Part shown: one piece after another, positions 10,408 to 21,258 of the stretch | Position numbering within the stretch: position 1 is the first letter of the stretch | How the letters are laid out: every line of letters begins with the position of its first letter | Assembly: GCF_019320115.1 (NCBI RefSeq) | Contig: NC_089582.1 | Coordinates: 123,095,259 to 123,159,258, forward strand | Source: Miscanthus floridulus | Taxonomy: Eukaryota; Streptophyta; Magnoliopsida; Poales; Poaceae | Direction: 5' to 3' | DNA: 64,000 bases | The notes under the pieces: generated by a model | Told to the model about the DNA's origin: nothing | The model's input: the letters and a program-made list of their open reading frames with translations, nothing else | Database searches by the model: none | Translations under genes and position numbers: made by a program

Positions 10408-10787
10408 GGGATGCGCTCTCTCCTAACAGAGTCAAGTGATTCTAGATTTATCGGATCGATCAAGTTTACTAGTACACAACAACAGAGCCATCAGGTTCAA
10501 ACCACAAGCACTCTCTCGAACACTTAGCACATAGCGGAGCTCCCGTCACTTCCGGCCCTTTCGACCCGACCTCTTGTACCTCCATCTTTCTCCTTCTCGT
10601 TTGTAACCCCACTGTAAACTTCGAGCACCTGAGCTCGGGAATAAAGTCACCGACCGACTCAAACTGGACATAGGACACGTTGCCTGAACCAGTATAAACC
10701 CTATGTCATTGAGTGCTAGGCCACCTCTGATCACAACATACGGTAAAACTATAAATATTTATTTGTTGATCACTTTCTGCACCGACA

Positions 10788-12597
10788 CCGTCCTTCTCTA
10801 AACCACTGGACTTGTGCCTTTCGATCACCGGAGCTTTATTTCCCCAACACCAGATCGTCCGATCGCTGGAAATCCTGTTCCTAATCTTTTGAGTCTCAAC
10901 AGAGTATATGTAGTTCTGAGTGCATTATATTGTGCTAGATTTTGCCCTCCACACGCACGCCGGCCCTTTGGACAGGGAGGTTGGCAAACCCTAGCTGAGC
11001 TCCACCAGCTAGCAGACCCTCACGTGCGGTCGTCTCAGGTCAGCGCAGGCTGTTAGCCTGTTACGCGTTACGCCAACAGTGAGGGGCTGTGACAAGATTC
11101 CATGCGATTTGTTGTTGCTGCTGCGGTTGGTGATTTTGACACTGGCAGGCTGGCTGCTAGCTAGGGTGGGTGCTGTGGTCCTCCTTGGCGCGCGTGTGGG
11201 TGTGTGGCCGATGGCGATGTACTGATGCACTCCACCACAAGGGAACAAATTTGACAACACCACATCCTCGTCAGCTGGGAGTCCTGCACTGGACCGTCTG
11301 GACCTAAGCTAGCATTATTGGTGACGGCATGCTCTCTGATCATCGGTCGGCGTGGTGCAAAGTGCAAATGCAGAATTTTGCGGGGCCCAAATGTCGGTTG
11401 CTGTTAGGGTTTTAGAAAGATAATATGCACGCATGGGCCGGTGTGTTACTTCTAATCACAAATTTTTGTTTGTGGTGCTCTTGATTTAAGTGTACTGACT
11501 TGGAACAATATATGTCTTTACCTAATATTAAAAAACGAATGTTTCTTCTAACCTGTTTTTTTATTTTTAAAATACCTTCACACCCTTCATATCTCGTATG
11601 TGATCCGGATTCACAACCCGTATTCATACGAGTTAGAACGACTCCCGTCCAGTACTGGTACAAAATCCGATTACAGCACATTTGGGTCCCGTTACAACGT
11701 ACAAACATATTTGCTAGCATATATGACCAAATATTAATAATATTTGTACACTTGCTTATTATCTGATGTATGGTACGTTATAGGTGCCGTTTAAGTCAAA
11801 CAAAAAATGGGGCTAATTAAGAGAAGCCACGTACGCTACCTTGGCTACGAGTGGGTATCTGAATTTGTGCTTTGTTTATAGGCCGAATTTGTGCATTGAT
11901 ACGAAAATATATAAAATATGCCTAATCATCAGCTGGTACGGTGCTTGCATTGCTTTTAAGATTCTCTTTTAGCATCAATGAAGGTGGGCGATTGTTGTTG
12001 GTTTACAGTGCGGGAATGTTGTCAAACAATGAGGGTGGTTGATAGACCTCACTCACAAGTTTCAAACATTGTAGTAACATGCGCTTTCAGCTCCAGATAT
12101 TGATATAATAAAATATTTACATGACCACAAACTATTATTAGAGAAGCGGGTTTTCACTCTGGAAAAAAAAACAGATAGGGACATATGCCACGGAGGCATC
12201 GTGAGGAACTACCATGGATTCACGACACATATCCATACGCAAGCATCAAACACATGGAACTATATATTGCATAAATTCAGGAGTAATTGGAAAGAAAAAC
12301 TATTACATAAATTCAAACTCTCTCAGGCGTTGAATCCTCATGACACCTCCATGGTTACCCCCACTCATTTTTCTCTCGTTGTAGGCGCATCATAACCGGT
12401 TCGCCATGAACCCAGTTGTTGCGGTTTGTATCACTATAGTTCAACTAGCCCATCAACCCCTAATCTAGTGCACGTACAACTAATAAAAAATGATTATCTT
12501 TACACTCGCTCTATTCATATCCTAACACAATACCCACTTAGATACTCTAAAATCTCAATTTCGTTGTGATAAATTAACTAATTACTCTAATTATGTA
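10788..12597. other. Intergenic, no supported gene
   Basis: The segment is mixed-composition DNA with only short random open frames. Nothing in it resembles a conserved protein, tRNA or complete transposon. Confidence 0.5.
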
Positions 12598-12756
12598 CTC
12601 CCTCCATTCTAAATTATAAGACGTTTCGGCTATTCTAAATACATACTTTTTGCTATACACTTATACACTATGTCTAGATACATAGTAAAAGTAATGTATG
12701 TAGAAAAGCCAAAACACCTTATAATTTGGGAAATTTTGCTGTTAGAATAGAGAGAG
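12598..12756. mobile_element. Stowaway-like MITE
   Basis: The left end is CTCCCTCCATTCTAAATTAT, and the right end is its approximate inverted copy (CTTATAATTTGG ... AGAATAGAGAGAG) with a small insertion. Both ends are flanked by TA (12596-12597 and 12757-12758), the Tc1/mariner target duplication. Confidence 0.8.
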
Positions 12757-13109
12757 TACTTATTTGATACTTTAACTTTGGTTATATCAGATCTTGTTTT
12801 GTCTTTTTTTGACATCACTAAGCTAGTTTGGCATTCAACTTTTATCTTATTTGTCATTGCGATATTTTTTTATCCATTTGTTAAGTTCAAACTCTAGTGC
12901 TATTGTATCTTTTATTCCAAATTCTCTTTTTATATTTTATTAATCAAATCATCCCAAATACCAAAAATCTTTTATATAGGTAAGTAAAGGGCTTCAACAT
13001 ATTACTCATCCGATCCCGACAACACCTAAGTTAGTCAAATCTTAGCCGCATGTCCCTCAAATGTTGGGGATGCATCCCCCTCCCATATCCAATAGTTGGT
13101 TGTGGCGAG

Positions 13110-13400
13110 AGGATATTTCCAATGGCGAATCGGGGTGGTCACTACTATAGAACGTTCATCACCGATGGTTCCAAACACCCCTTCATTGACGGTTTTGGCC
13201 GTTGTTGGTGAAAGTGGTTGGTACGTGATAACCTGGATGATCACCGCTGGTTGCGAGGCCAGCGGTGGTATTGTTCATCACCACCGGATCAGCGTACAAT
13301 ATGGCGGTGTTGTCGGTTACATTCATCACCACATCAGAGCTCGATTCGGTGGCAATTGGTCGCATACCACCGCTGGTTTTGTAGACGATCCGGCGGTGAT
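13110..13400. repeat. ACCGCTGGTT / CACCACCG inverted-repeat cluster, CACTA-like subterminal region
   Basis: There are several copies of ACCGCTGGTT, GGCGGTGAT and CACCACCGG in both orientations, including the palindrome ACCGCTGGTT..GGCCAGCGGT near 13240-13270. CACTACTATAGAACG at about 13138 resembles a CACTA terminus. No matching right end was found, so this looks like a fragment. Confidence 0.4.
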
Positions 13401-13423
13401 AACGAAGAGAACAATATGTCCCC

Positions 13424-13551
13424 CAGTGTTAAGGGCCCCTTTGGGCATGTGGTTTTTTTTCCTCAAGTCCGGTGTTTTCCCCTATGAAATAGAATTAATT
13501 ATTGTACGAATCGTGTGAAATTCCTACGTTCCAAAGGGACCCTTAACACTG
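13424..13551. mobile_element. Short MITE with 20-bp inverted ends
   Basis: The left end reads CAGTGTTAAGGGCCCCTTTG, and the right end is its inverse with one mismatch (CAAAGGGACCCTTAACACTG). The total is 128 bp. The CAGTG end suggests a hAT-type origin, but I could not find a clean 8-bp target duplication. Confidence 0.65.
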
Positions 13552-13660
13552 CTTCTCTAGCCCATCGTACTTTATTTTGCGCACATCACTGTTTTGAGAT
13601 TTTCATACGCGGTGTGTATTTGGAACATCCCCAAATATGCACCTTTTATACTAGTTATAA

Positions 13661-14118
13661 GAGCATCTCAAAGAGTACCCAATATTTTCTTTGTAAAAAC
13701 ATGAAGTTTTACAACTCCTAAAAAGGTATTGGAAGGAATAAAGAAGGCCATCTCCAAGAGTTTCTAATAATCCACTACTAAAATATAGAAGATAATTTTA
13801 CATCAGGAATTCTATACTATTTCTAAATTATCCTAACCACTTTTATATTTCTTTCTCTCTTGTACATTTGCATCAGGAACCATTTTCTACTCTTTATTCT
13901 TTCCACGCCCTTCCATCTTTAGATTAGCCGACAAACACGCGTCGGAGAGAGAAGATACGCGCGACTCGGAAGCGCGTAACTTTACGCGGAACAGGGTGAC
14001 TTTTTCTAAGTTCTAAAAGATTAGGAGGATGGATTAGGAGTCGTTGGAGAGAGTTTTTTTCTCATCTTACTAAAAACCAAGGATTAGGAAGGGATTTAGG
14101 GAACTCTTGGAGATGCTC
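13661..14118. mobile_element. Tourist-like (PIF/Harbinger) MITE
   Basis: The inverted ends are GAGCATCTCAAAGAGT (left) and ACTCTTGGAGATGCTC (right). Both flanks are TAA (13658-13660 and 14119-14121), the 3-bp target duplication expected for PIF/Harbinger. Confidence 0.75.
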
Positions 14119-14121
14119 TAA

Positions 14122-15103
14122 GGTGACAAGAGTTTGTGACTGCTGGTATGGATCCAAATTTGCAACTTTTACTGGTGCCACTGCAGAAAAAGTTTAATTT
14201 GGACCGCGGGTGTATAGTATAGTATACCTTAACACTTCTCTTGAGCACCGACCGAGTACCACATCATCTAAATCCAGATAATAAATAATTAAGAATTTAA
14301 TTAATTATTGATTAACTATTCAGAATGTCTCAAAATCCTAGTTGACTTTGAGGTATGCACCTCAAATAAGAAGGTAAATAAACACATCTTCCTAGCATCG
14401 ACGATCACATTTAGTCAAACTTTGGTGACATGCATGTGTTCTGTGTACAGGATATTTTGGGTGCCCGTGCCTCGTTGTGGTGTTATTGGCATGCAGAGTG
14501 CGATCGACTTGAGTGTGCGTAAAGACTAATCTTGGATGGTAGTAGTAGTGAATAAGGTCAGATCTAAAGTATTTCTCCTTCGCCGCAGAATTCAAGCCCA
14601 CACACTGAGTCACTGACTGCAGCAGCAGCTGTAGTCGCTTTTAGAGCACATCGTTTGCTCCTTTGACATTCTTCTGTGTGGTCTTGCATGCACATCCCCC
14701 AATTCAGTCCAAGTCACATCCATATCACCCAGACTTTTAAGGTACCAAGATACACCAACACCATATATTGTACACATCTGTGGCGCCATTCCATTCCATC
14801 ATGAATATATCTTGACACACATGTATGTGATATCTTGGAACAATGACAGGGTAAAACTTGGTAATTAAGTCAACCACCAGCTTAGTGCAGACATGCAAAC
14901 CTCACTAGCTAGCTAGGTTGACTATTAAATCTGCATGAAAGATATAGAAAATTCAAGGAGGGTTGCATATTAAATGGAAAAGGAAACCCACCATTTGTTT
15001 TTCACATGATGTAACCATGATCCATAAAAGGAAAATGGCATAAATCGATGTCCTTTTTTCTAAAACCAAAAAAGTAGTGAGCCTATACTATACACCATTT
15101 GTC
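14122..15103. other. Intergenic, no supported gene
   Basis: AT-rich DNA. I see no conserved frame, RNA gene or transposon end. Confidence 0.45.
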
Positions 15104-15205
<102 letters not shown>

Positions 15206-16581
15206 TATCAGGTGCTTTATGTTTTTTTCACCATAAAATGTCTTTGCACTTGTGAAAATTTTAGTTATAATATTTTACGACCATAGAATTGAGTTGACAC
15301 TTGACACCGATATTAGCGGGCGACACAAATAAATGGGAGAGCAAAGGAGGAAGACTCCTTTACAAGACTTACTCGAAAACGCGTCTGAAATTATTGGGGA
15401 GCATGATGACAAGCAATAGATGTCAAGTTTGAAAACCCTTGTTAAGGTTGAAGTGTCCACTTGAGCCACCACCACAACAAGCATGCTTCAACTCTCTTGC
15501 CTTTTTTGCCCTCGCTGCACCTTTCATACTCCACTAGGAGTTGAGTCCCATAGGTGGAGGTCAAAGTTTAGGTAAAGATTCAAATTTTGAATAATAACTG
15601 GGTTTTCCATAACCCCGAGTAAATCCAAACCTGAATGACTATCATGCCTGGTGATGCGGACCACCACCAATTGTTTTGACAAGGTAAAGGGCAACTAAAA
15701 AGATAGTGCTGACTAGCTACCTGCTGAAGGAGATATTAATTCACATGTTGATGTGTACCAAAGATAACTCACACAGGCCATCATTGTCATCAGGAACAAC
15801 TTGTGCCCTCTACACCTCTAGGGTACACAGTTTTCATAGAGGACTTTGTTTTGTTTTTGCCTAAACACTGCATGACTCCAGACTAGCTTGGCATGTAGTG
15901 TAATACTGTGTCCTCCTATCCGTGACTGTCGTAGTACCTTTTGTTGTGTAATCCAGGTGCATGAATGTTGCATAATATTGGCATGGTTTTGGTAAATAAA
16001 AAAGAGATTGTCTTGGCAGGCGTGGCTTCCTGCAACAGTAATGGGACGTGATATATAGCTAGAAAGAACGTGCAACAGCCAACAGGTGTAGAGGTAGCGC
16101 AGCACCAGAAAGGGCAGAATCAGCAGTGATTTCTGTGCGTGATAGGCCACTCTTTCTACATGAGCATCACTTTCGTTGTAGAAAAGCTTAGTATACAGTT
16201 TCAAAGAAGAAAAGCTTTTTGCCGGTACCCACCAATTATTACAGACCATGGATTTTTTATCCAACCGAATGGATAAAATCATTATATAGTTACAAAATTA
16301 GGTGCCGGGTCCTAGTCTCTTAGTGGTAAATATTGATTATATATAAGCAAAACAAAATGCTTGTAGCTGACCAGCATACTCGATACAGTAGTTCGATGTC
16401 AATGTAATTGAAAGGTACTGACTCTTCACCTTATTTAAATTTTGGCTTAAGCAGAAGTCATACACACATCAGCCCAACTAGGACGAGGGAAAATCATCTG
16501 ATTCCCTATATGAGATAATTAAAACTGATTCATGGCTAACTTCTTTGAATTCTTGTGATCCCAACATGGCGTCGTTTAATA
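15206..16581. other. Intergenic, no supported gene
   Basis: Only small open frames occur (for example 16282-15818 minus), without recognisable domains. Confidence 0.45.
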
Positions 16582-16732
16582 CTTTCTCCATTCCAAATTA
16601 TAAGAAGTTTTGAGTTTCGTCCTAGATACATAGATTTTGTTATGCACTTAGATAATCATTATGTCTAGATATATAGTAAAAATAATGTATCTGTAAAAAC
16701 AAAAAACATCATATAATTTGGAATGGAGAAAG
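16582..16732. mobile_element. Stowaway-like MITE
   Basis: The ends CTTTCTCCATTCCAAATTAT and TATAATTTGGAATGGAGAAAG are near-perfect inverted copies. Both are flanked by TA (16580-16581 and 16733-16734). The internal sequence resembles the MITE at 12598, so they are the same family. Confidence 0.85.
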
Positions 16733-16774
16733 TAAGCTCTAACGAATATTAATTATCAGAACGTTTATATATTG

Positions 16775-17048
16775 GGCCATGTTTAGTTCCTCCCGAATCC
16801 AAATTTTAACACTATGCAAAAAGAAGATTCCCCGTCACATCAAACTTGCGGTACATGCATGGAGTACTAAATGTTGACGAAATCAAAAACTAATTGTACA
16901 GTTTTGTTGTACTTTGCGAGACGAACGTTTTGAGCCTAATTAGTCAACGATTGGACAATTATTACCAAATAAAAACAAAACGACACTGTCGCTACAGTGT
17001 CGCTACAGTGTTTCAGGCGGCGCAGAGTCGGGCGAACTAAACGCGGCC
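16775..17048. mobile_element. MITE with GGCC(A)TGTTTAGTTC ends
   Basis: The left end GGCCATGTTTAGTTC and right end GAACTAAACGCGGCC are inverted copies. TTG flanks both sides (16772-16774, 17049-17051). A 3-bp duplication and these ends fit a PIF/Harbinger Tourist-like MITE. It contains a direct duplication of GTCGCTACAGT near 16988-17010. Confidence 0.75.
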
Positions 17049-17051
17049 TTG

Positions 17052-18383
17052 CTTTATTCAGGCAGACAGGCACACATATATATGTGCATGTGGCATGCGC
17101 ACGCCATCGTGCTGCAATGATGCCACAATCTGCAGGATCACTACTGCAGGGTGTGAGAAATTCATGAGTTCATGGTAGGGTCAGAGATGAGATAGAGAAT
17201 CCAGCGATAACGATCGAGCGCATGCTCCAAATTAAATCATAATCTGAACTCTGAAGGCATCGTCCTATGCATTGACTTCACCTAGGGTACGGTTTCATCT
17301 TAGCTTCTGCTTGTCCATCACTTAATTAGATTGCAATGATGGCTCGGATAGAGAGTGTTATTACTGCAGTTTGTTATTTAAGTGTGTATCCATGCATGTA
17401 CTACTAATCATGATCGATTTTCGAGGAGTTGCCCATGATAATGATGGATATAAACCTACAAATATATTTTGCATACCGTTAGTTGTTTCCTAAAATAAAA
17501 GTGTCATCGAGGGAACTTGATGCATTTAAATTTAAGCCATTGTTTTAAATTTGACCATGGCAAACTCTTCATGGATAAATTTAGAGCTTTTCTGCGTGTA
17601 CGTTACCATTTTCTCAGTCCTCTAAGTCAAGGATTGATAGTTTGTCTTCTTATGCCTCACTTTTTGTTATTGATATTTTCCATAGTTCATCTAGCGTGTG
17701 TACGGTTGGTGGGACGGTGGAGAATGGCATGGGTGAGCCTATATTTCACATTGTTTGTTTCCGAGTTGAGTGGGAGGGAACCATCCCTGAAGAGGACAAG
17801 GGAGTATTCCCTCTAGATGTGGGGTTTCCCTCAAATCGAGCGGACGGCTCAGTCCACTTGGGCACGACAAGGGTGAATCTAAGTATGGAAGTGAGTGCGA
17901 GCATTTGTGAGGAGGAAGAAGAGGTCGGGAGAGGGCAAGAGAAGCGTGTGTCGGTGGCCTATGGTGCATGAATGCTGGAGCAATGAGATTCTAGAGTTCG
18001 TGGGGGAGAAAGAATAGGTCAACGGGAGGAAGCCAATGTCTGCATGTGGAGAGGTCAATGGTTTACAAGGAGGAAGAGGGGCAATGGTTTACAAGGAGGA
18101 ATAGGTCAACTGGTGAGAGGAAGCGTGCCATTGTTCTCTAGTAGGATTTGGCGCAAAGCCTAGCCACACTAGCAGGCTTGGGGGTGCGAACAAGGAGAAT
18201 TAACAAGCTTGGAGGGCGATTGGTTATTGGCTAAGAGGAAGACAGGCACGCAAAGGTCGTCAGCTGGTGGAAAGAAGAGGGGTGGTCGCACTGGGCCGTT
18301 GAAAGGAGCGAGTTGATGCACAGGGGCTTAATAGGATCAACAATAAAATTAGCAACTTAAAACCAAATAGAACATTGTCTGCA
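17052..18383. other. Intergenic, no supported gene
   Basis: Short open frames at 17517-17816 and 17642-17971 (plus) overlap each other and look random. The 17.7-18.3 kb part is purine-rich. No domain or splice structure was found. Confidence 0.4.
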
Positions 18384-18386
18384 ATT

Positions 18387-20629
18387 CACTAGTAGAGAAA
18401 CGGGCTGTACTCCCGGTTCTCAACCCCATTCAGTCCCGGTTTTGGAACTGGGAGCATGAATCCGGGACTAAAGGGTCCCTCCTTTAGTCCCGGTTTCGCG
18501 CTCGGGACTAAAGGTCCACCTTTAGTCCCGGTTGGTAATACCAACCAGGGCTAAAGAGGCCTCCTGGCTTGACCACGTGGGACGGCCCTTTAGTCCCGGT
18601 TGGTCGGTTGGTATTACCAACCGGAACTAAATGTTTTTTTTTCTATTTCTATTTTCCTTTTTTTTTGTTTCTATTTCTATTTTCTTTTTTTCTATTTTCA
18701 ATTGATGATTCATTTTAGTTTTCAAATACGCATTCTACACTGCTACCGGACTAAAGGTTTTCTTTTTTTTTGTTTCTATTTTAAAGGTTTTCGAATACGC
18801 ATTCTACGCGGTTAGAATATACGTTCAAACATTTTGTATAAACTACAGTACGAAGGACCTTTAGTCAAGAATGCAGCGGTACAATCCTATAAAACAGATC
18901 ATGTTCAAGTTCGTGCTGCATGGCTTGAGAGCTAAGCTTTTAAGTTAGTTTTCACTCTTCTGAGCAAGCGAGGTGGTGCTAATAGGTGGGACTGGCCAGC
19001 AATTCCATTCTGGTATATGCTCTCTCCTATGTGTGGGCTTCAGGTCGAGCCGGCCCATCGAGGCTGCATTAGCTTTACCTCTGTTGATGCCTCACCTGCT
19101 CGATCAGCTGATTTGTAGTCCCGGTTGTTGATGCCTCACCTGCATCAAAAACCAAAACGCTGGAATTGTTGTTCACAGAACAATTAATAGCTCAATCGGT
19201 TGATGATTTGTCTCGGTTGCTCTTAATCAGTTGTTAGTCCCGGTTGTAGCCCCGGTTGCTCTTAGTCAATATGGTGGATTTGTCTTGGTTCACTACCGGA
19301 AATAGGCCCGTTGCCAAGAGCCAGCGTCTTTGCCGAGAGCCAAATGTCGGGCTCTCGGCAAAGAAAGGTTTGCCGAGAGTCGGCCCTCCGGTAGGCCGTC
19401 GGCAAAACCATATTTACCGAGGGTCAGGCCGTCGGCAAAGAATTCCTCTTGGCAACCGGGCCCTTTGCCGAGGGTCCGGCCGTCGGCAAAGAAAGGTCGT
19501 CGGCAACCTGTGACGGCAGGCAAACGGCCTTCACCTGCCGTCTGTTTTGCCGAGGGTCAGAATTTGGCCCTCGGCAAAGAATTACTTTGCCGAGTATCGT
19601 TTCTGTGCCCTCATATATATGTTTATTTGTTGACTGGAAATGCAAAAAACAAAAAAAAATTAAAATTGGCTGTGGCTTTGCCGAGGGCTATGATCATGCC
19701 CTCGGCAAAGCTGGGAATTCTGGAACACACAGAATCCCAGCTTTGCCGAGCGCATGACCATAACGCTCGGCAAAGAGGAAGCCTTTGCCGAGAGCTGAGC
19801 CATAGCTCTCGGCACAAAAAATGTCAAAAAAAATTATAAATATTCTTTGCCGAGAGCTCTTCTGACAGACGCTCGGCAAAGTTTTTTGGAAAAAAAAATT
19901 CAGAAATTCTTTGCCGAGAGCTTGCTAAGGCTCATGGCAAAGATCAACTTTACCGTGACCTCTCCCCGTCACGCGAAAATTTTTGCCGACGGCCGGCTAA
20001 CCCTCGGCAAATCCTTTGCCGAGAGCCCGAGATGCGGCTCTCGGCAAAGTAGCCTTTGCCGTGAGGTACTGTGCCGACCGGCCTTTGCCGAGAGCAACTC
20101 TCGGCAAAGCCTTTGCCGAGGGCAAAGGCTTCTTTGCCGAGCGTATCCGGCCCTTGGCAAAGAACCTCGTTCCAGTTGTGGTTGCTCTTAATCAACCAGG
20201 ACTAAATTTCCTTTCAACCGATTGTAGTCCCGGTTGCTCTTAGTCTGTTGATGCCTCTATAGATGATTTGTAGTTGACACTCCACAGAGCTCAATCGGTT
20301 GGAGACCTTTAGTTCCGATTGGAGACAGAAACCGGGACTAAAGGTCCATTTCTAGTCCCGGACGGAGCCTCCAGCCGGGAGTAGACTTTTACTCCTGGTT
20401 GGAGGGACCAACCGGGAGTAAAAGTTAACGTTTAGTCCCAGTTGCTAGTTTCAACCGGGACTAAAGGTCCCCTGCAGCAAAAGCCTGCCGCAGTAACCGT
20501 TGGGCAGGGACCTTTAGTCCTGGTTGGAGCTACCAACCGGTACTAAATGTTTCTCTAGTCCCGGGCGCGAAAAATACCGAGACTAAAGCAAAATTTCGAA
20601 GTGGATCAAATGTCGTTTCTCTACTAGTG
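18387..20629. mobile_element. Non-autonomous CACTA element (outer)
   Basis: It starts CACTAGTAGAGAAACG and ends CGTTTCTCTACTAGTG, a perfect 16-bp inverted terminal repeat. ATT flanks both sides (18384-18386, 20630-20632), the 3-bp CACTA target duplication. The subterminal regions (18400-18630 and 20180-20600) are packed with TTTAGTCCCGGTTGG and its inverse, the usual transposase-binding array of grass CACTA elements. It has no transposase gene. About 890 bp of its length is the inner CACTA insertion, so the original element was about 1.35 kb. Confidence 0.9.
19291..20180. mobile_element. Second CACTA element nested in the first
   Basis: The left end is CACTACCGGAA and the right end reads in reverse as CACAACTGGAA (9 of 11 matching). 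GTT flanks both sides (19288-19290, 20181-20183). The whole length is dense in TTTGCCGAGAGC ... GCTCTCGGCAAAG motifs in both orientations, many forming local hairpins. It encodes no transposase. The many short open frames here come from the repeats. Confidence 0.85.
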
Positions 20630-20632
20630 ATT

Positions 20633-21258
20633 GCGGCAGAGCTTGGGCTAAAATAGAGAGGCCAACGTCAATCGTAACTACCCATGACGGTTTGTGCAGT
20701 AGTGATAGGGAAGATAAGAAGTCATATATAGGATCGAAGTCGGGTTAAAAACTACCAGATCGTCATGAAAATGGGTTAAAGAAGTAAGATTGTGAGGAGG
20801 CAGCGCATACAAGATTACCAACAAGGAAAGACCACTTAAGAGACAAAAGGAGGGAGTGACACACGCTTACTGCCCACGAACACCCAAACCCCTGGCCGAA
20901 AAGGATAGAGATGTCCAAAGCCAGACGGACAGGGACTATTCCGCACTGCTAGGTAGGCCAGGTGATGTCACCATGGCATAGCCATCCATTCTTCATCCTT
21001 CAAAAAGCTAGCAGTACTAGTCTCACAGCCCATAAGCTGCACTGCAATGTGCTCCTCCTCTCCTCCCATCACCTGACCTCCACACACACGCTGACACACA
21101 AGCCAAATTCATTCATATATACATACTCCTCGTTCTCATCTCCCCCACCACTACACCGCACGGCGCAACAAGAGCTAGCGAGGATTGGAGCTGAGCTCAA
21201 CAGCTAAAGCTAGCTAGCTAGCTAGACTGCACCAGCTGCCGCTGCCCCGGCCGTGTGC
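20633..21258 (+). promoter_or_regulatory. Proximal promoter and 5' UTR region of the bHLH gene
   Basis: The last 250 bp before the ATG are pyrimidine-rich (CTCCTCCTCTCCTCC, ACACACGC), typical of a grass 5' UTR. A weak TATA-like CATATATACATA lies near 21114. The start site cannot be fixed. CACTA sequence ends about 630 bp before the start codon. Confidence 0.4.

Larger units (their letters stand above)
9546..10787 (+). repeat. 3' LTR of the Tat-like element
   Basis: It starts TGTCGGGTTC directly after the polypurine tract and most likely ends ACCGACA at 10787, so the ends are TGTCGG...CCGACA. It has a TATA box at 10400 and repeated GTATTGTGGGCGCC motifs upstream of it. An alternative end at CCCCAACA (10849) is also partly inverted relative to the start, so the right boundary is uncertain by about 60 bp. 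The long open frame on the plus strand (9508-10383) crosses the LTR edge and is not a gene. Confidence 0.65.

Noticed and set aside
19291..20180. Regular repeats that could be mistaken for a CRISPR-like array or a repeat protein
   Set aside because: The motifs occur in both orientations between CACTA ends with a GTT duplication, so they are transposon subterminal repeats in a plant genome.
20686..20706. CACTA-like right terminus (GCAGTAGTG) just outside the outer CACTA element
   Set aside because: No matching left end was found, so it may be chance or an old remnant.
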